DNA from: Bufo bufo
Lineage: Eukaryota; Chordata; Amphibia; Anura; Bufonidae
Assembly: GCF_905171765.1 (NCBI RefSeq)
Contig: NC_053391.1
Span: 657,729,750 to 657,793,749 of the forward strand
DNA length: 64,000 nucleotides
Reading direction: 5' to 3'
Below are positions 44,555 through 55,097 of this stretch, one piece after another (the stretch's first letter is position 1; each line of letters begins with the position of its first letter). The notes below the pieces were generated by a model that worked only from the letters and a program-made list of their open reading frames with translations, did not search any database and had not been told where the DNA came from. A program made the translations under genes and the position numbers.

Positions 44555-45057
44555 TCAATGATTATTTAAAGGGGAAGACACAGCTTCTTCCGGAGTTTCT
44601 TCACTGGCTGCAGAAGAGTTTTTCTTCCCCCACAACTTCCAAAATAATGGGATGTCCCGGCCCAGTATTACATGATGCATTAGTCTTTTGACTACCCCGA
44701 CTTCATAGGTTACAGTCCCAGCCGGAGTCTCCAGATTAACCCAGCCACCAGGTATGATTTTGCATCCCCATGGATGCACAGCACATTTATGCTTTTGTCC
44801 GGCACATAATTCCCAGCCACGAAGCTGGCATGCACCAAGGTGACCAGACTACCGGAGTCCAACAGAGCCTTGACGGAGCAGTCATTTATCACCAGGGTAC
44901 ATATCTGCGGCTCAGTCTCTAGTCCTGGTGAGGCCGCACACACTGGCACCACATACAGCGATTGTCTCCGGCTACCTGCATACTCCATGGGCTCTAAGGT
45001 GAGAGGGCAATGGACAGCACTGTGTCCCCACTCACGGCACCTCCAGCACTGGAGCAT
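44555..45057 (-). pseudogene. Gag zinc knuckle and protease (Gmr1-like)
   Basis: The 44710-45057 frame has a CCHC knuckle, CWRCREWGHSAVHC, followed by an aspartic protease with the active-site triplet in ALLDSGSLVTLV. The protease tail continues in another frame at 44555-44779 (..ETPAGTVTYEVGVVKRLMHHVILGRDIP), where ILGRD is the usual second protease motif. One frameshift near 44760 therefore splits the protease. The linker to integrase (44208-44402) is acidic and weakly conserved. Confidence 0.82.
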
Positions 45058-45132
45058 CCCAGGTCTCCTTGGTGGGGAGACCTCTCCGGGACCATACTGC
45101 CTGTGGGACTCAGTTTTAGGCCCACGCCCAAC

Positions 45133-46060
45133 CTATAGAGCCTTGTTCTCTCTTGCACCCTTCCACACACCCCCAACAGCCGTACCTCTCTTACCCACAG
45201 ATGACACGGGTCTGGTACTCGGGGGAGGCGTTGGTGTGGCAGGGACATCACAGAGGTAGTCCTCAGTCGCCAGGAACCTTTCCACCAGATTGACAAGATC
45301 ATCGGCAGTTTTGGGTTCTCCATGTCTGACCCACCTTTGTAGCTCCGCAGGGATGGCTCTGAAGTAGTGGTCCACCACTACTTTCTCCACGATCTGGGCC
45401 GGCATAGAAGCCTCAGGTTCCAGCCACTTCCGCAAGAGATAGAGGAGGTCAAACATCTGAGAGCGGGCAGGCTGGACCATGGTGTAGCTCCACGTGTGTA
45501 CCCTCCGGACACGAACAGCCGGCGTAAAGCCTAGGCGAGCAAGGACCTCCATTTTTTATTTAGCATAGTCCCGGACATCCTGCTCCCTGAGGTCATAGTA
45601 GGCCTTTTGTGGTTCGCCGGACAAAAAGGGAGACAGGACCTCTGCCCACTCGGCTACTGGCAGTCTCTCTCTCTCTGACACTCGCTCAAACACCGTCAGG
45701 TAGGCCTCGATGTCATCATCGGACATCAGTATTTGCAAGGCCCGCTGCACAGCCATCCTCACATTAAAAGTCTCTAGGGGCTCTTGTCTCTTGTGGGGCT
45801 GGAGTTATAGCAGTCTCTCTTATTGCAGCAACATGTTCCATCAGCAAACAATTTGTTTCCTGCTGCCAAGCCTGGGCCTCTGCCTGAACCTGCTGTTGGG
45901 CATATAAGGCCTCTTCATGCCTCTTCTGTTGCTGTGCCATGGCCTGTTCATGCCTTATGTTAGCCTGCACCAGCTGCTTTATCACTTCCTCCATTGTATT
46001 CAAGGGACTTTGCACAGCTGCAGCAGCTTTTACCCAGGACATAAAGCACCAAACTTCCAC
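45133..46060 (-). pseudogene. Gag with SCAN-like capsid region (Gmr1-like)
   Basis: Structural Gag protein, now in three pieces. The 45764-46060 piece is a Gln/Glu-rich coiled coil (RHEQAMAQQQKRHEEALYAQQ..). The 45556-45762 piece is the capsid N-terminal part (DIEAYLTVFERVSERERLPVAEW). The 45133-45552 piece contains the capsid C-terminal part EKVVVDHYFRAIPAELQRWV..EPKTADDLVNLVERFL, which closely resembles a SCAN domain. SCAN domains of vertebrate zinc-finger proteins are thought to derive from Gag of Gmr1-like elements. An in-frame TAA near 45556 and a shift near 45763 break the chain. Confidence 0.85.
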
Positions 46061-46105
46061 GCCGTTGCCCTTAGCAACTTGCTATTAACCGCATCCTCCA
46101 CCAAT

Positions 46106-46631
46106 TGGTGACAGATTATGGTGCAGACAACAGGATAAACTTCAAATCAGGTTCCACTGCACAAACAGCAGAAATAAATAGCCTTTACACTTTCTGCAAC
46201 AAAAACATAAAACAAATCCTGCTCGTCTGAGCACTAACTAATACAAATAGTATCTGCCTCACCTATAAAACACAGGTCACACAGGGCATCAGGTTTTTCT
46301 TTAGTCAGGACAGCAGCCAGCCTCCTGGACTTATCTCCAGACATCACTTCCCCCAGACTGACAGCCTAGGACAGGTTTTTATTTCCCCTTGACGATCGCA
46401 GATGGCTACATCTGGAGATCCCTCAGGCTAGGGGAAAATATGCCCTGGAATGTGGTGGACTGGGGAAGTCTCTCTACCAAGCTTACCTTCCCCAGTCCCA
46501 AAAAATCCAGCCCATAAACTACTAAAGAAAATAGCTTCAGCAACTATATTTGCCGAAGCCAGCACCATTCTGGATCTTACTTACCTCACCCAGTTGAGGA
46601 CTTTACCATATACTTTCCTGTTCACATTACC

Positions 46632-46634
<3 letters not shown>
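46106..46634 (-). repeat. 5' LTR of the Gmr1-like element
   Basis: 529 bp on the right side, aligned to the 3' LTR from GGTGACAGATT to CATTACCACA. The first ~40 bp seen in the other LTR are missing here. Next to it, at 46088-46105, the minus strand reads ATTGGTGGAGGATGCGG; the TGG-starting part is a plausible primer-binding site, although I could not assign the tRNA. Confidence 0.8.

Positions 46635-46673
<39 letters not shown>
46635..46673. repeat. (TA)n microsatellite
   Basis: TA tract between the Gmr1-like LTR and the Tc1 element; both used it as target. Confidence 0.92.
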
Positions 46674-46675
<2 letters not shown>

Positions 46676-48260
46676 AACCGGATTCCAAAAAAGTTGGGAC
46701 ACTATACAAATCGTGAATAAAAACTGAATGCAATGATGTGGAGGTGCCAACTTCTAATATTTTATTCAGAATAGAACATAAATCACGGAACAAAAGTTTA
46801 AACTGAGAAAATGTACCATTTTAAGGGAAAAATATGTTGAATCAGAATTTCATGGTGTCAACAAATCCCCAAAAAGTTGGGACAAGGCCATTTTCACCAC
46901 TGTGTGGCATCTCCCCTTCTTCTTACAACACTCAACAGACGTCTGGGGACCGAGGAGACCAGTTTCTCAAGTTTAGAAATAGGAATGCTCTCCCATTCTT
47001 GTCTAATACAGGCCTATAACTGTTCAATCGTCTTGGGCCTTCTTTGTTGCACCTTCCTCTTTATGATGCGCCAAATGTTCTCTATAGGTGAAAGATCTGG
47101 ACTGCAGACTGGCCATTTCAGTACCCGGATCCTTCTCCTACGCAGCCATGATGTTGTGATTGATGCAGAATGTGGTCTGGCATTATCTTGTTGAAAAATG
47201 CAGGGTCTTCCCTGAAAGAGATGACGTCTGGATGGGAGCATATGTTGTTCTAGAACCTGAATATATTTTTCTGCATTGATGGTGCCTTTCCAGACATGCA
47301 AGCTGCCCATGCCACACGCACTCATGCAACCCCATACCATAAGAGATGCAGGCTTCTGAACTGAGCGTTGATAACAACTTGGGTTGTCCTTGTCCTCTTT
47401 GGTCCGGATGACATGGCGTCCCAGATTTCCAAAAAGAACTTTGAATCGCGACTCGTCTGACCACAGAACAGTCTTCCATTTTGCCACACTCCATTTTAAA
47501 TGATCCCTGGCCCAGTGAAAACGCCTTGTGGATCTTGCTTAGAAATGGCTTCTTCTTTGCACTGTAGAGTTTCAGCTGGCAACGGCGGATGGCACGGTGA
47601 ATTGTGTTCACTGACAATGGTTTCTGGAAGTATTCCTGAGCCCATTCTGTGATTTCCTTTACAGTAGCATTCCTGTTTGTGGTGCAGTGTCGTTTAAGGG
47701 CCCGGAGATCACGGGCATCCAGTATGGTTTTACGGCCTTGACCCTTACGCACAGAGATTGTTCCAGATTCTCTGAATCTTCGGATGATGTTATGCACAGT
47801 TGATGATGATAGATGCAAAGTCTTTGCAATTTTTAGCTGGGTAACACCTTTCTGATATTGCTCCACTATCTTTCTGCGCAACATTGTGGGAATTGGTGAT
47901 CCTCTACCCATCTTGGCTTCTGAGAGACACTGCCACTCTGAGAAGCTCTTTTTATACCCAATCATGTTGCCAATTGACCTAATTAGTGTTAATTAGTCTT
48001 ACAGCTCTTCGTTATGCTCAAATTTACTTTTTCCAGCCTCTTATTGCTACTTGTCCCAACTTTTTGGGGATTTGTTGACACCATGAAAATTGGAATCAAC
48101 GTATTTTTCCTTTAAAATGATACATTTACTCGGATTAAACGTTTGATCTGTCATCTACGTTCTATTACAAATAAAATATTGACATTTGCCATCTCCACAT
48201 CATTGCATTCAGTTTTTATTCACAATTTGTTTAGTGTCCCAACTTTTTTGGAATCCGGTT

Positions 48261-48264
<4 letters not shown>
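46674..48264 (-). mobile_element. Full-length Tc1-like transposon in a TA tract
   Basis: Ends CAAACCGGATTCC and GGAATCCGGTTTGTG, about 1.59 kb, with (TA)n on both sides. Inverted ends extend about 100 bp or more (AAAAAAGTTGGGACAC and GTGTCCCAACTTTTTT) and a second inner motif, CCCCAAAAAGTTGGGAC, repeats near 46868 and 48055. Transposase on the minus strand. Confidence 0.92.
46894..47911 (-). pseudogene. Tc1-like DD34E transposase with frameshift and stop
   Basis: Starts at MGRGSPIPTMLRRKI and ends ..RRRGDATQW with a stop at 46894-46896. The N-terminus has a helix-turn-helix (QLKIAKTLHLSSSTVHNIIRRF) and a basic hinge (KGQGRK). Catalytic motifs are WSDESRF, QQDNARPH and SPDLSPIEN, with the DD34E spacing. 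Breaks: a frameshift near 47510 (the frame 47183-47965 leaves the transposase after LSKIHKAF) and a nonsense codon after RPKTIEQL at 47014-47016. The remaining C-terminus is readable after the stop. Confidence 0.88.

Positions 48265-48304
<40 letters not shown>
48265..48304. repeat. (TA)n microsatellite
   Basis: TA tract between two Tc1 elements. Confidence 0.92.
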
Positions 48305-48307
<3 letters not shown>

Positions 48308-49240
48308 TACAGACCAAAAGTTTGGACACACCTTCTCATTCAAAGAGTTTTCTTTATTTTCATGACTATGAAAATTGTAGATTCACACTGAAGGCATCAA
48401 AACTATGAATTAACACATGTGGAATTATATACATAACAAACAAGTGTGAAACAACTGAAAATATATCATATTCTAGGTTCTTCAAAGTAGCCACCTTTTG
48501 CTTTGATTACTGCTTTGCACACTCTTGGCATTCTCTTGATGAGCTTCAAGAGGTAGTCCCCTGAAATGGTTTTCACTTCACAGGTGTGCCCTGTCAGGTT
48601 TAATAAGTGGGATTTCTTGCCTTATAAATGGGATTGGGACCATCAGTGGCGTTGAGGAGAAGTCAGGTGGATACACAGCTGATAGTCCTACTGAATAGAC
48701 TGTTAGAATTTGTATTATGGCAAGAAAAAAGCAGCTAAGTAAAGAAAAACTAGTGGCCATCATTACTTTAAGAAATGAAGGTTAGTCAGTCAGCCGAAAA
48801 ATTGGGAAAACTTTGAAAGTAAGGGCTATTTGACTATGAAGGAGAGTGATGGGGTACTGCGCCAGATGACCTGGCCTCCACAGTCACCGGACCTGAACCC
48901 AATCGAGATGGTTTGGTGTGAGCTGGACCGCAGAGTGAAGGCAAAAGGGCCAACAAGTGCTAAGCATCTCTGGGAACTCCTTCAAGACTGTTGGAAGACC
49001 ATTTCAGGGGACTACCTCTTGAAGCTCATCAAGAGAATGCCAAGAGTGTGCAAAGCAGTAATCAAAGCAAAAGGTGGCTACTTTGAAGAACCTAGAATAT
49101 GACATATTTGCAGTTGTTTCACACTTGTTTGTTATGTATATAATTCCACATGTGTTAATTCATAGTTTTGATGCCTTCATAGTCATGAAAATAAAGAAAA
49201 CTCTTTGAATGAGAAGGTGTGTCCAAACTTTTGGTCTGTA

Positions 49241-49243
<3 letters not shown>
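48305..49243 (+). mobile_element. Internally deleted Tc1-like element with long inverted repeats
   Basis: 939 bp, ends CAGTACAGACCAAAAGTTTG and its complement, with TA on both sides. The inverted repeats are about 275 bp long, far beyond the non-coding ends. They include the last ~30 codons of the transposase, so the left repeat carries that coding segment in reverse (48480-48575). Confidence 0.9.
48717..49102 (+). pseudogene. Tc1-like transposase with central deletion
   Basis: The N-terminal start (MARKKQLSKEKLVAIITLRNEG) at 48717 runs to a TAG at about 48783 and then into weak text. Near 48830 it joins the C-terminal part with [17 protein letters not shown], which holds the catalytic Glu, and ends KGGYFEEPRI. 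The deleted middle contained both catalytic Asp residues. The copy is non-autonomous. Confidence 0.88.
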
Positions 49244-49274
<31 letters not shown>

Positions 49275-49293
49275 GTAGAAAAAGGGCAGCACT

Positions 49294-49344
<51 letters not shown>
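49244..49344. repeat. Two (TA)n tracts around a 30-bp island
   Basis: TA runs at 49244-49272 and 49301-49340, separated by GACGTAGAAAAAGGGCAGCA. Confidence 0.9.
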
Positions 49345-50142
49345 TTTCTTTTTTAATTAATTATACAAAATATGAACTGAACTATATACACACATGCCCA
49401 CCAACCCCCTTCCCCCAACTAGCCTGAGAGCTGATCCCAACTTTCTTGCTCGCAGTTCATGTCCAATGTCCATAGACCAGGTCAGGCTAGTGTAGGCATT
49501 TATTTAAATTTTTTTAACCCAGTGTCCCCAAGTCCAGCAAATCCACATAAGTTCACAAAATCCACACAATCCCAAAATTCTGAAAGTCCCATGAACACAC
49601 TCCTCCCCCCTTGTGTTACCACCCCACCTAACACCAAACCCCATATATACAAGAAAACTTTGGCATGAACATGAACAAAATACACAAACCCATACCCAAC
49701 AAAGCCCAATTTCGATGCCTGCAAGCCCTACATCCTATATACTGACCAAAACAAAACCAAAAAATCTACCGTGTCAGCATCAGCCCACCACCAGGGAAGG
49801 GGATGACAAAACTAGGGCACCCGAAAGGAAAAGCCCCTCCAGAGGCGAGAGGCCCTCCCTGCCTCCAGTCTGTCGTATTCTAGAGAGCGCACCATCCAAG
49901 TGACCCAGAAGGTTCCTCATCCATAATCCCCTGGGAGAATTTTCTGTTGCGCAGATACTAGACAGCGTGCGTTCCACATGTAGAACCTTACCACTACACT
50001 AACTAAGAATAAAGTGCAGCCGTCCCGGCCTCCCAGGTCTCTGAATGCGCCATTTGCCCACTCCACATAGGTTCGACGGGCCAGCCCAGGCCAGCCTATG
50101 GAGGCACCCACCCTGTTGTAGACCTCTGTATTAAAGGGACAA
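49345..50142 (-). mobile_element. Possible 5'-truncated LINE end
   Basis: Unsure. The left edge is T-rich, as expected for a minus-strand poly(A). Two overlapping minus-strand frames at 49780-50111 read like the C-terminal end of a LINE ORF2 (VEWANGAFRDLGG..FLVSVVVRFYMWNARC and the following LLGHLDGALSRIRQ), one frameshift apart. I cannot name the clade. The 49380-49780 part is C/A-rich 3' sequence without a clear frame. Confidence 0.35.
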
Positions 50143-50760
50143 TGTCATGGAAGTTCCTGTGATAAGTGTCAGGAGATCAGTGAGACTGGCAACACGTGGT
50201 TTGATCTGACAGGTTCCTTGTGGATCAATTTGTGTCTGTGTTGTTTCTGGTAATGGCCACACCCCTTGACTCAGGTGTTGCTTATTTGGTCATTCACCTT
50301 CCCTATTTATTGTGGCTTCTTCCACCATGTTGTGCGTTTTATAGCTTCAGCTTCAGTCTTGCTTTGGAGTGCTGGTATTTGGATCTTGGCGGAGTTCCTG
50401 TGCTTCCATAGCCATTTGAAGTTAAGTGTCTCCTTCCCCTGTTGTTTATTGTTGGAGTTTTCTTGTGTTGTTCTATTCCCTGCCATTTCTGTTTAGGCCT
50501 GAGGGAGACTCCTGTTTGTCCTACCGTTGGGAGGAACAGGTTTTCTCTTGTCCTGACATACGTACCAGGATCCTTCAGGATGAGTTAGGACTTTAGGTTA
50601 CTGTGTATGAACTCACCTACCTCCAAGGTCAGTTCATACTTGCAGTCAGTCAGGACTTTGATTAGGGTTTCTCTAGGAGGTGACCTGCTCCTTTCCCTAG
50701 TCAACAGGCTTTTTCCCCTCACCACTTTCCCTCCTACGTTCGGTGTGGGTTTCTATAAAC
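50143..50760 (+). repeat. 5' LTR and leader of the Sushi-type element
   Basis: Starts TGTCATGG. The 3' limit is not certain because the matching 3' LTR is outside the window or lost. CCCTATTTATTG near 50300 is a possible TATA region. The gag ATG is at 50820. Confidence 0.6.
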
Positions 50761-50819
50761 ACTGTATGGGACTCTATAAACCGCCAAACAGTCATTTTTT
50801 TGCTTGTGTCAGTACAGCC

Positions 50820-52060
50820 ATGGATCCTGTCGCTGCACTGGCCGAACAGCTGCAGGGGCTGTTTTTGGAGGTAGCTGACCTCTGCACGACCGTCTCGCAG
50901 ATCCAGAGACCACAGGCTGCTGGTCCTAGTGGTGGTTACCAGACCTGTCCTGAACCAAAAGTGGCCCTCCTGGACAGATTCTCTGGGGGAAGTGATAATT
51001 TCATTTTGCTCAGAGAGGAATGCAAATTGTATTTTAAGCTATGTCCACACTCTCCTGGGGATGAGAGTCAGAGAGTTGGCGTGGTTATTTCGTTGCTTAA
51101 AGGGAACGCTCAGGGTTTTTTCTCTGCCGAACGGTTCACAGTCTCTCCGGTCGGTGGATACATTTTTCAGAGCTCTGGGTCTCATTTATGATGACCCAGA
51201 CCGGACCTCCCTGGCCGAGACCAAGTTACGTGACCTTCGTCAGGGAGAGCGTTCAGCTGAGAGCTATAGCTCTGAGTTTAGGAGGTGGGCTACAGATACA
51301 GATATAGTGGAATGATCTGGCTCTCCGTAGTCAGTTCTGTCAGGGATTATCAGAGAGGCTGAAGGACGCTTTGGCCTTTCATGAGTATCCCGAGTCTTTG
51401 GCTGTACGCATTGAGAGACACCTGAGAGAGAGATCTAGGGGACCCCACTCTCAGGAAGTACTATCACATATAGTACCGTCTTCCTCTGACAATTTGGGTG
51501 AAGATACTCCTGGGTTTAGGTCTGGGGATGAACCCATGCAATTAGGGGGAGCTACTCCTGGATGTGCTTTCAAAAGTATTGGTCCTAGGAAGGGTGTGTG
51601 TTTTTTCTGCGGACAAAAGGGACATTTTATCAATGTATGTCAATGCATTCAGCGTCAAAAAGAAAAGGGGATGTCTAAGTCCCATCTGACTCTTGGAGGG
51701 GTAAGATGGGAGTCAGAGTGCGTGCATTTGTCTTTGACTGGTAGTACCCGATTTCTCCTGACTGCCGAGGTGGTGCTAGAGTCCAAGACTGTGGGGATTG
51801 AGGTGTTTATCAACAGTGGGGCAGGGGTGAATCTGATTGATGGTCAGTTTGTCCTTATGCACAGGTTGTCACCGAGTGCATTAGAGAAAAACATTTCTGT
51901 TTTTGCCATTGATTCTTCACCTCTAACTCAGAAGTGTTTGTCTCAGATGGTGCATGACATCCGATTGAGAGTGGGTGGCTTTCATCAGGAGTTCATCTTG
52001 TGTTTTGTGATGGAAGGTCTCCCTGCTCCGTTGGTTCTGGGTTTACTGTGGTTAAGCAAG
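50820..52060 (+). pseudogene. Sushi-type Gag and protease, two frameshifts
   Basis: Gag starts at MDPVAALAEQLQGLFLEVADL (50820) and runs through the capsid (KVALLDRFSGGSDNFILLREECKLYF) in frame 3. It shifts to frame 1 near 51140 (FFRALGLIYDDPDRTSLAETKLRDLRQG) and to frame 2 near 51315 (MAFHEYPESLAVRIERHLRERS). The nucleocapsid has one CCHC knuckle, CFFCGQKGHFINVC. The protease follows at about 51760, but its active-site triplet reads INSGAGVNLID: the catalytic Asp is Asn. The protease ends at ..LVLGLLWLSK where a solo LTR breaks it. Confidence 0.85.
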
Positions 52061-53157
52061 TGTAACAACCCAGAGTTGTGTTACTACACGCCTCTACCCT
52101 GCTACTGTCTTCTAAGAGCTTTTATATTGTCATCTGATATGATTTTGCTTATGTCCTTCACAACTGTGCATGTAAAACCATGTTAAATACAATTGTTTCC
52201 TTGTAATTTTCAGGTGGCTGCAATGCATTGGCCAGGTACAAGTCCTAGTTTAGTTTATCTAGGCTGGAATGGATTATTCCAGCTTAGCTCCCCCTCTGTG
52301 GAGGTGTGGACTGTTCCCACATCCTGCAGCTTGGGTGGAGAAGGAAGTTAGAGTCAGTGTAGCCTCCCCCCTGTTAGGGGAAGGCTGTGTGATAGACTTC
52401 AGGAGTCCCCCTGCATAGGGAAGAAAGCCAGGATCTTGTCTCGGCTGAGACATTGATCAAATTCACGGTCTGAGACCTGCAGCCTCAGCTGGATGAGAAA
52501 AAAGCAGACGATCTCCAGAGTTCCAGGAAGAAAGCATTCCCTGAGAAACTACCTGTGAGTAAAGTCCAGAGACCTAGGAGAAGCAATATCCTCAGCTAGT
52601 CTGTCCCCATACAGCAGAAGTGCAGAAAGGTGCAGAAGATTAGTTCCTGCCACAATTACAGAGCTACCAAGCAGACAAATTATCCTGCAAGCTCACATTT
52701 AAAGTGCAGAAGTGTTTATATCTGCCAATGATTGCTAAAACCTGCTGGGACCAAAGACCAAAGCTGTATACGGCTTGGATACCGGTTATCTTCAGTAAAG
52801 AAAAGTTTGAACTTCATCTAAAGGTCTGGACATCATTTCTGCTGCAAAATTCCTCTATTACTCGTACTATCACTACACTCAAATTTATTGCAAGTGAGCC
52901 AGGAGCCAGGAGTCCAGCCATACCCAGGTAGGAGACACCGTTGACACAATTATCACCACCCTATAGAGACATTATAGGCCATTACACCACTCTGGCATTC
53001 CTAATCTGGGACGTGCGTTATAACACCTTGGAAGGGCCCTGGGTTAGTACCCTGCGCACGCTGCAATTGGAATCATGAACAAACTACAAACTATTATCCA
53101 CACCTATCCCCACCCACTGCATAAGTGGCGTCAGCGTACCTGTTCCTGGTCACTGCA
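52061..53157. mobile_element. Solo LTR, about 1.1 kb, 4-bp target duplication
   Basis: TGTAACAACCC..GGTCACTGCA between CAAG at 52057-52060 and 53158-53161. The host's protease frame stops at WLSK on the left and continues with the HNPIIDW segment on the right, so the ends fit the reading frame exactly. No coding sequence of its own. Confidence 0.85.
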
Positions 53158-53436
53158 CAAGCATAATCCAATCATCGATTGGCAAGCTAGCCAGATTCTG
53201 GATTGGGGTAATTATTGCGTTGATAACTGTATAAATACGTGTTTTTCTGCTTTAACCACTAAAACATTACCCTCTTTTATATCTGATTTTTACAATGTAA
53301 TTTCTGAAAGTGGATGCCAGTATTTACCTCCACATCGGGAATATGATTGTCCTATCAACCTTATTCCCGGAGTTCAGTTGCCCAAATCTAGGTTGTAAAA
53401 CCTTTCTGGACCCGAAAGAACGGCTATGAGAGAGTC
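53158..53436 (+). pseudogene. Sushi-type pol, protease-RT linker
   Basis: Reads on from the protease after the solo LTR: HNPIIDWQASQILDWGNYC.., then LPPHREYDCPINLIPGVQLPKSRL. The last part, just before the Gmr1-like insertion, is frameshifted (..GPERTAMRE-like text near 53410-53430). The reverse transcriptase resumes at about 55873. Confidence 0.82.
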
Positions 53437-53442
53437 CACATG

Positions 53443-53796
53443 AAAGGCCGTGATCTCAGCGAGTTCCTGGGTCCCTCTAAACACATTTGTAAGATGTGAC
53501 CCTTCTTAAGAGAAAGACCCGCCTGCTTGCTGGCACCAGACTTTTAACCTGTAGCCGGCCCCTCCCCTCCCGGCCTCAGGGAGGGGTCCACTCCCCCTCT
53601 TCTGGGCTGGCAGCAAATGACCCACAAAACCCTTTAGGGTTCATAGCTCCAGACCAGAGGGTCACAGGAAGATGGTTCTGGGACCAACGCACCTGCCTGG
53701 GTTCCGGCTACAAGTCCAAACCTGGCACCATTATGTGGTTTCTATGGGGAGATATGGATATCTCCCCTCGCTGACCTCGCCCTATTAAACAAAGAT
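53443..53796. repeat. 350-bp direct repeat, left copy
   Basis: Left partner of the repeat at 55062-55415, 1.62 kb away in the same orientation. It carries a second copy of the gag start, but the coding sequence ends a few codons later at the junction with the Sushi-type element. Confidence 0.9.
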
Positions 53797-54650
53797 ACAT
53801 TCACAGTATCATCAGGGGGGGACATTACATCACATTCTGGGGAATCGGACCTCGGGGTGTCAGCGGCCACGTACTTAGACACAAGCCGCCCCAGGTCCGT
53901 CCCCAGCAAAACACTGGCAGGGATATTTGCGGATACCCCCACCTCTCTTACTCCTCGACCGGCGCCCCAGTCCAAATAGACCTTGGCGACGGGCAGCGCC
54001 GGTTCTACTCCTCCAATCCCGGAGACAGTAAGGGATCTCCAGGGCAATAAAATAAGGGGTGAAACCAGTTCAGGCCGTACCAGAGTCTTCTCAGCGCCGG
54101 TGTCTCTAAGTCCCATGGCCACAGCTTGGCCCATGGTGACCGGTTGCAAATTGTCCAGGGACCTCCCACCACCCCCACCCACACACAACACAGTGGACGG
54201 TTTCCGGGTCGGCAATTGGGACGGGTCCCATGGACGCTGGGGACACATGGATTTGAAGTGTCCTGGCTGCTTACACCAGTGGCACAGTCGGTGTTCCCCC
54301 ACCGACGTGGAAAGTGTAGCAGGGGCTGGTGCCCACTTGGGCCTAGGGGCAGGGGTAGTAGGTGCAGCGTGCGTCTTACCCCCTCTCCAGCCGACAGGTT
54401 TCCGGGCCTCTGAAGTCCTGTTGTTGGTGTATTCATCGGCCAGGGCTGCTGTTGCGGAGGCCCCCTTTGGCTTCCGGTCTCGGAGGTACTGCTGTAGGTC
54501 CTCCGGGCAGTTCCATAAGAACTGTTCTGTGGCGATAAGCTCCTTCAGCTGCTGGACGGTGGTGAGCTCCAATACTGTGGTCCATTGGTCGACCGCTCTC
54601 AGCAAGGCCCGCATGTGATCGGCCCAGCTCTGGGTAGAACCCCGGTGCAA
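53742..54650 (-). pseudogene. Gmr1-like Gag C-terminal part and protease
   Basis: 303 open codons. The beginning has a SCAN-like capsid end (EQFLWNCPEDLQQYLRDRKPKGASA..). A CCHC knuckle (CHWCKQPGHFKSMC) follows at about residue 122. The protease has its active site in GLRDTGAEKTLV and the later ASVLLGTDLGRLV motif. The frame then runs into the left direct repeat and ends there. It is in a different frame from the upstream gag piece, so a shift lies near 54690. Confidence 0.85.
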
Positions 54651-54707
54651 ATTCCTGAGATTTTTCTGGTACGACTCAGGGGTTAAGTTAAACTGCGTAG
54701 CCAGAGC

Positions 54708-55097
54708 CTATTTGATGTCCTCATAGCTCAGGATGGTCTCGCTGGGCAGGTACCCGAAGATTTCAAGGGCTTTTCCCCTGAGCCGTGGCATGAGGAAGCT
54801 GACCCACTGGTCCTCTGGCAGCTGGTACTGATGGCAGGCTGTCTCAAATGCCAACAAAAAGGTGTCCAGGTCCCCATCTTTGTCCAGTAGGGGAAAGTCC
54901 TCCGCCCGCAGTTTGGGAATCCGGACCTCTGGAGACTCACATTGGGCTGGGGAGGGCTGCTGGAATTGGAGCTTCAGCTGGAGCATTTGTAGCTGGTGCT
55001 CACGCTCGGCCTGTGCTTGTTCGCGACGTTCTGCAGCCAGCTCACGGCACTCTGCTTGGGCCGTGATCTCAGCGAGTTCCTGGGTCCCTCTAAACAC
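54708..55097 (-). pseudogene. Gmr1-like Gag N-terminal part
   Basis: Starts at MFRGTQELAEITAQ (55097). A charged coiled coil rich in Glu, Arg and Gln (RELAAERREQAQAEREHQLQ) is followed by the capsid start: IPKLRAEDFPLLDKDGDLDTFLLAFETACHQYQLPEDQW..LRGKALEIFGYL. It stops at 54708 after SYEDIK. Layout and length of the coiled coil resemble the gag of the element at 45133-46060, but the sequence is clearly another family. Confidence 0.82.

Larger units (their letters stand above)
42464..46634 (-). mobile_element. Gmr1-like Ty3/gypsy retrotransposon, RT deleted
   Basis: Minus-strand LTR element of about 4.2 kb in a TA-rich site, with ATAT on both sides (42460-42463 and 46635-46638). Reading on the minus strand: 5' LTR, gag, zinc knuckle and protease, integrase, RNase H, polypurine tract, 3' LTR. 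Integrase before RNase H is the Copia-like order known for the Gmr1 group of Ty3/gypsy. The reverse transcriptase expected between them is missing. The LTRs differ by several indels, so the insertion is old. Confidence 0.88.

Noticed and set aside
53983..54618. 211-codon plus-strand ORF
   Set aside because: Antisense shadow of the Gmr1-like gag-protease frame at 53742-54650, which has the zinc knuckle and protease motifs.
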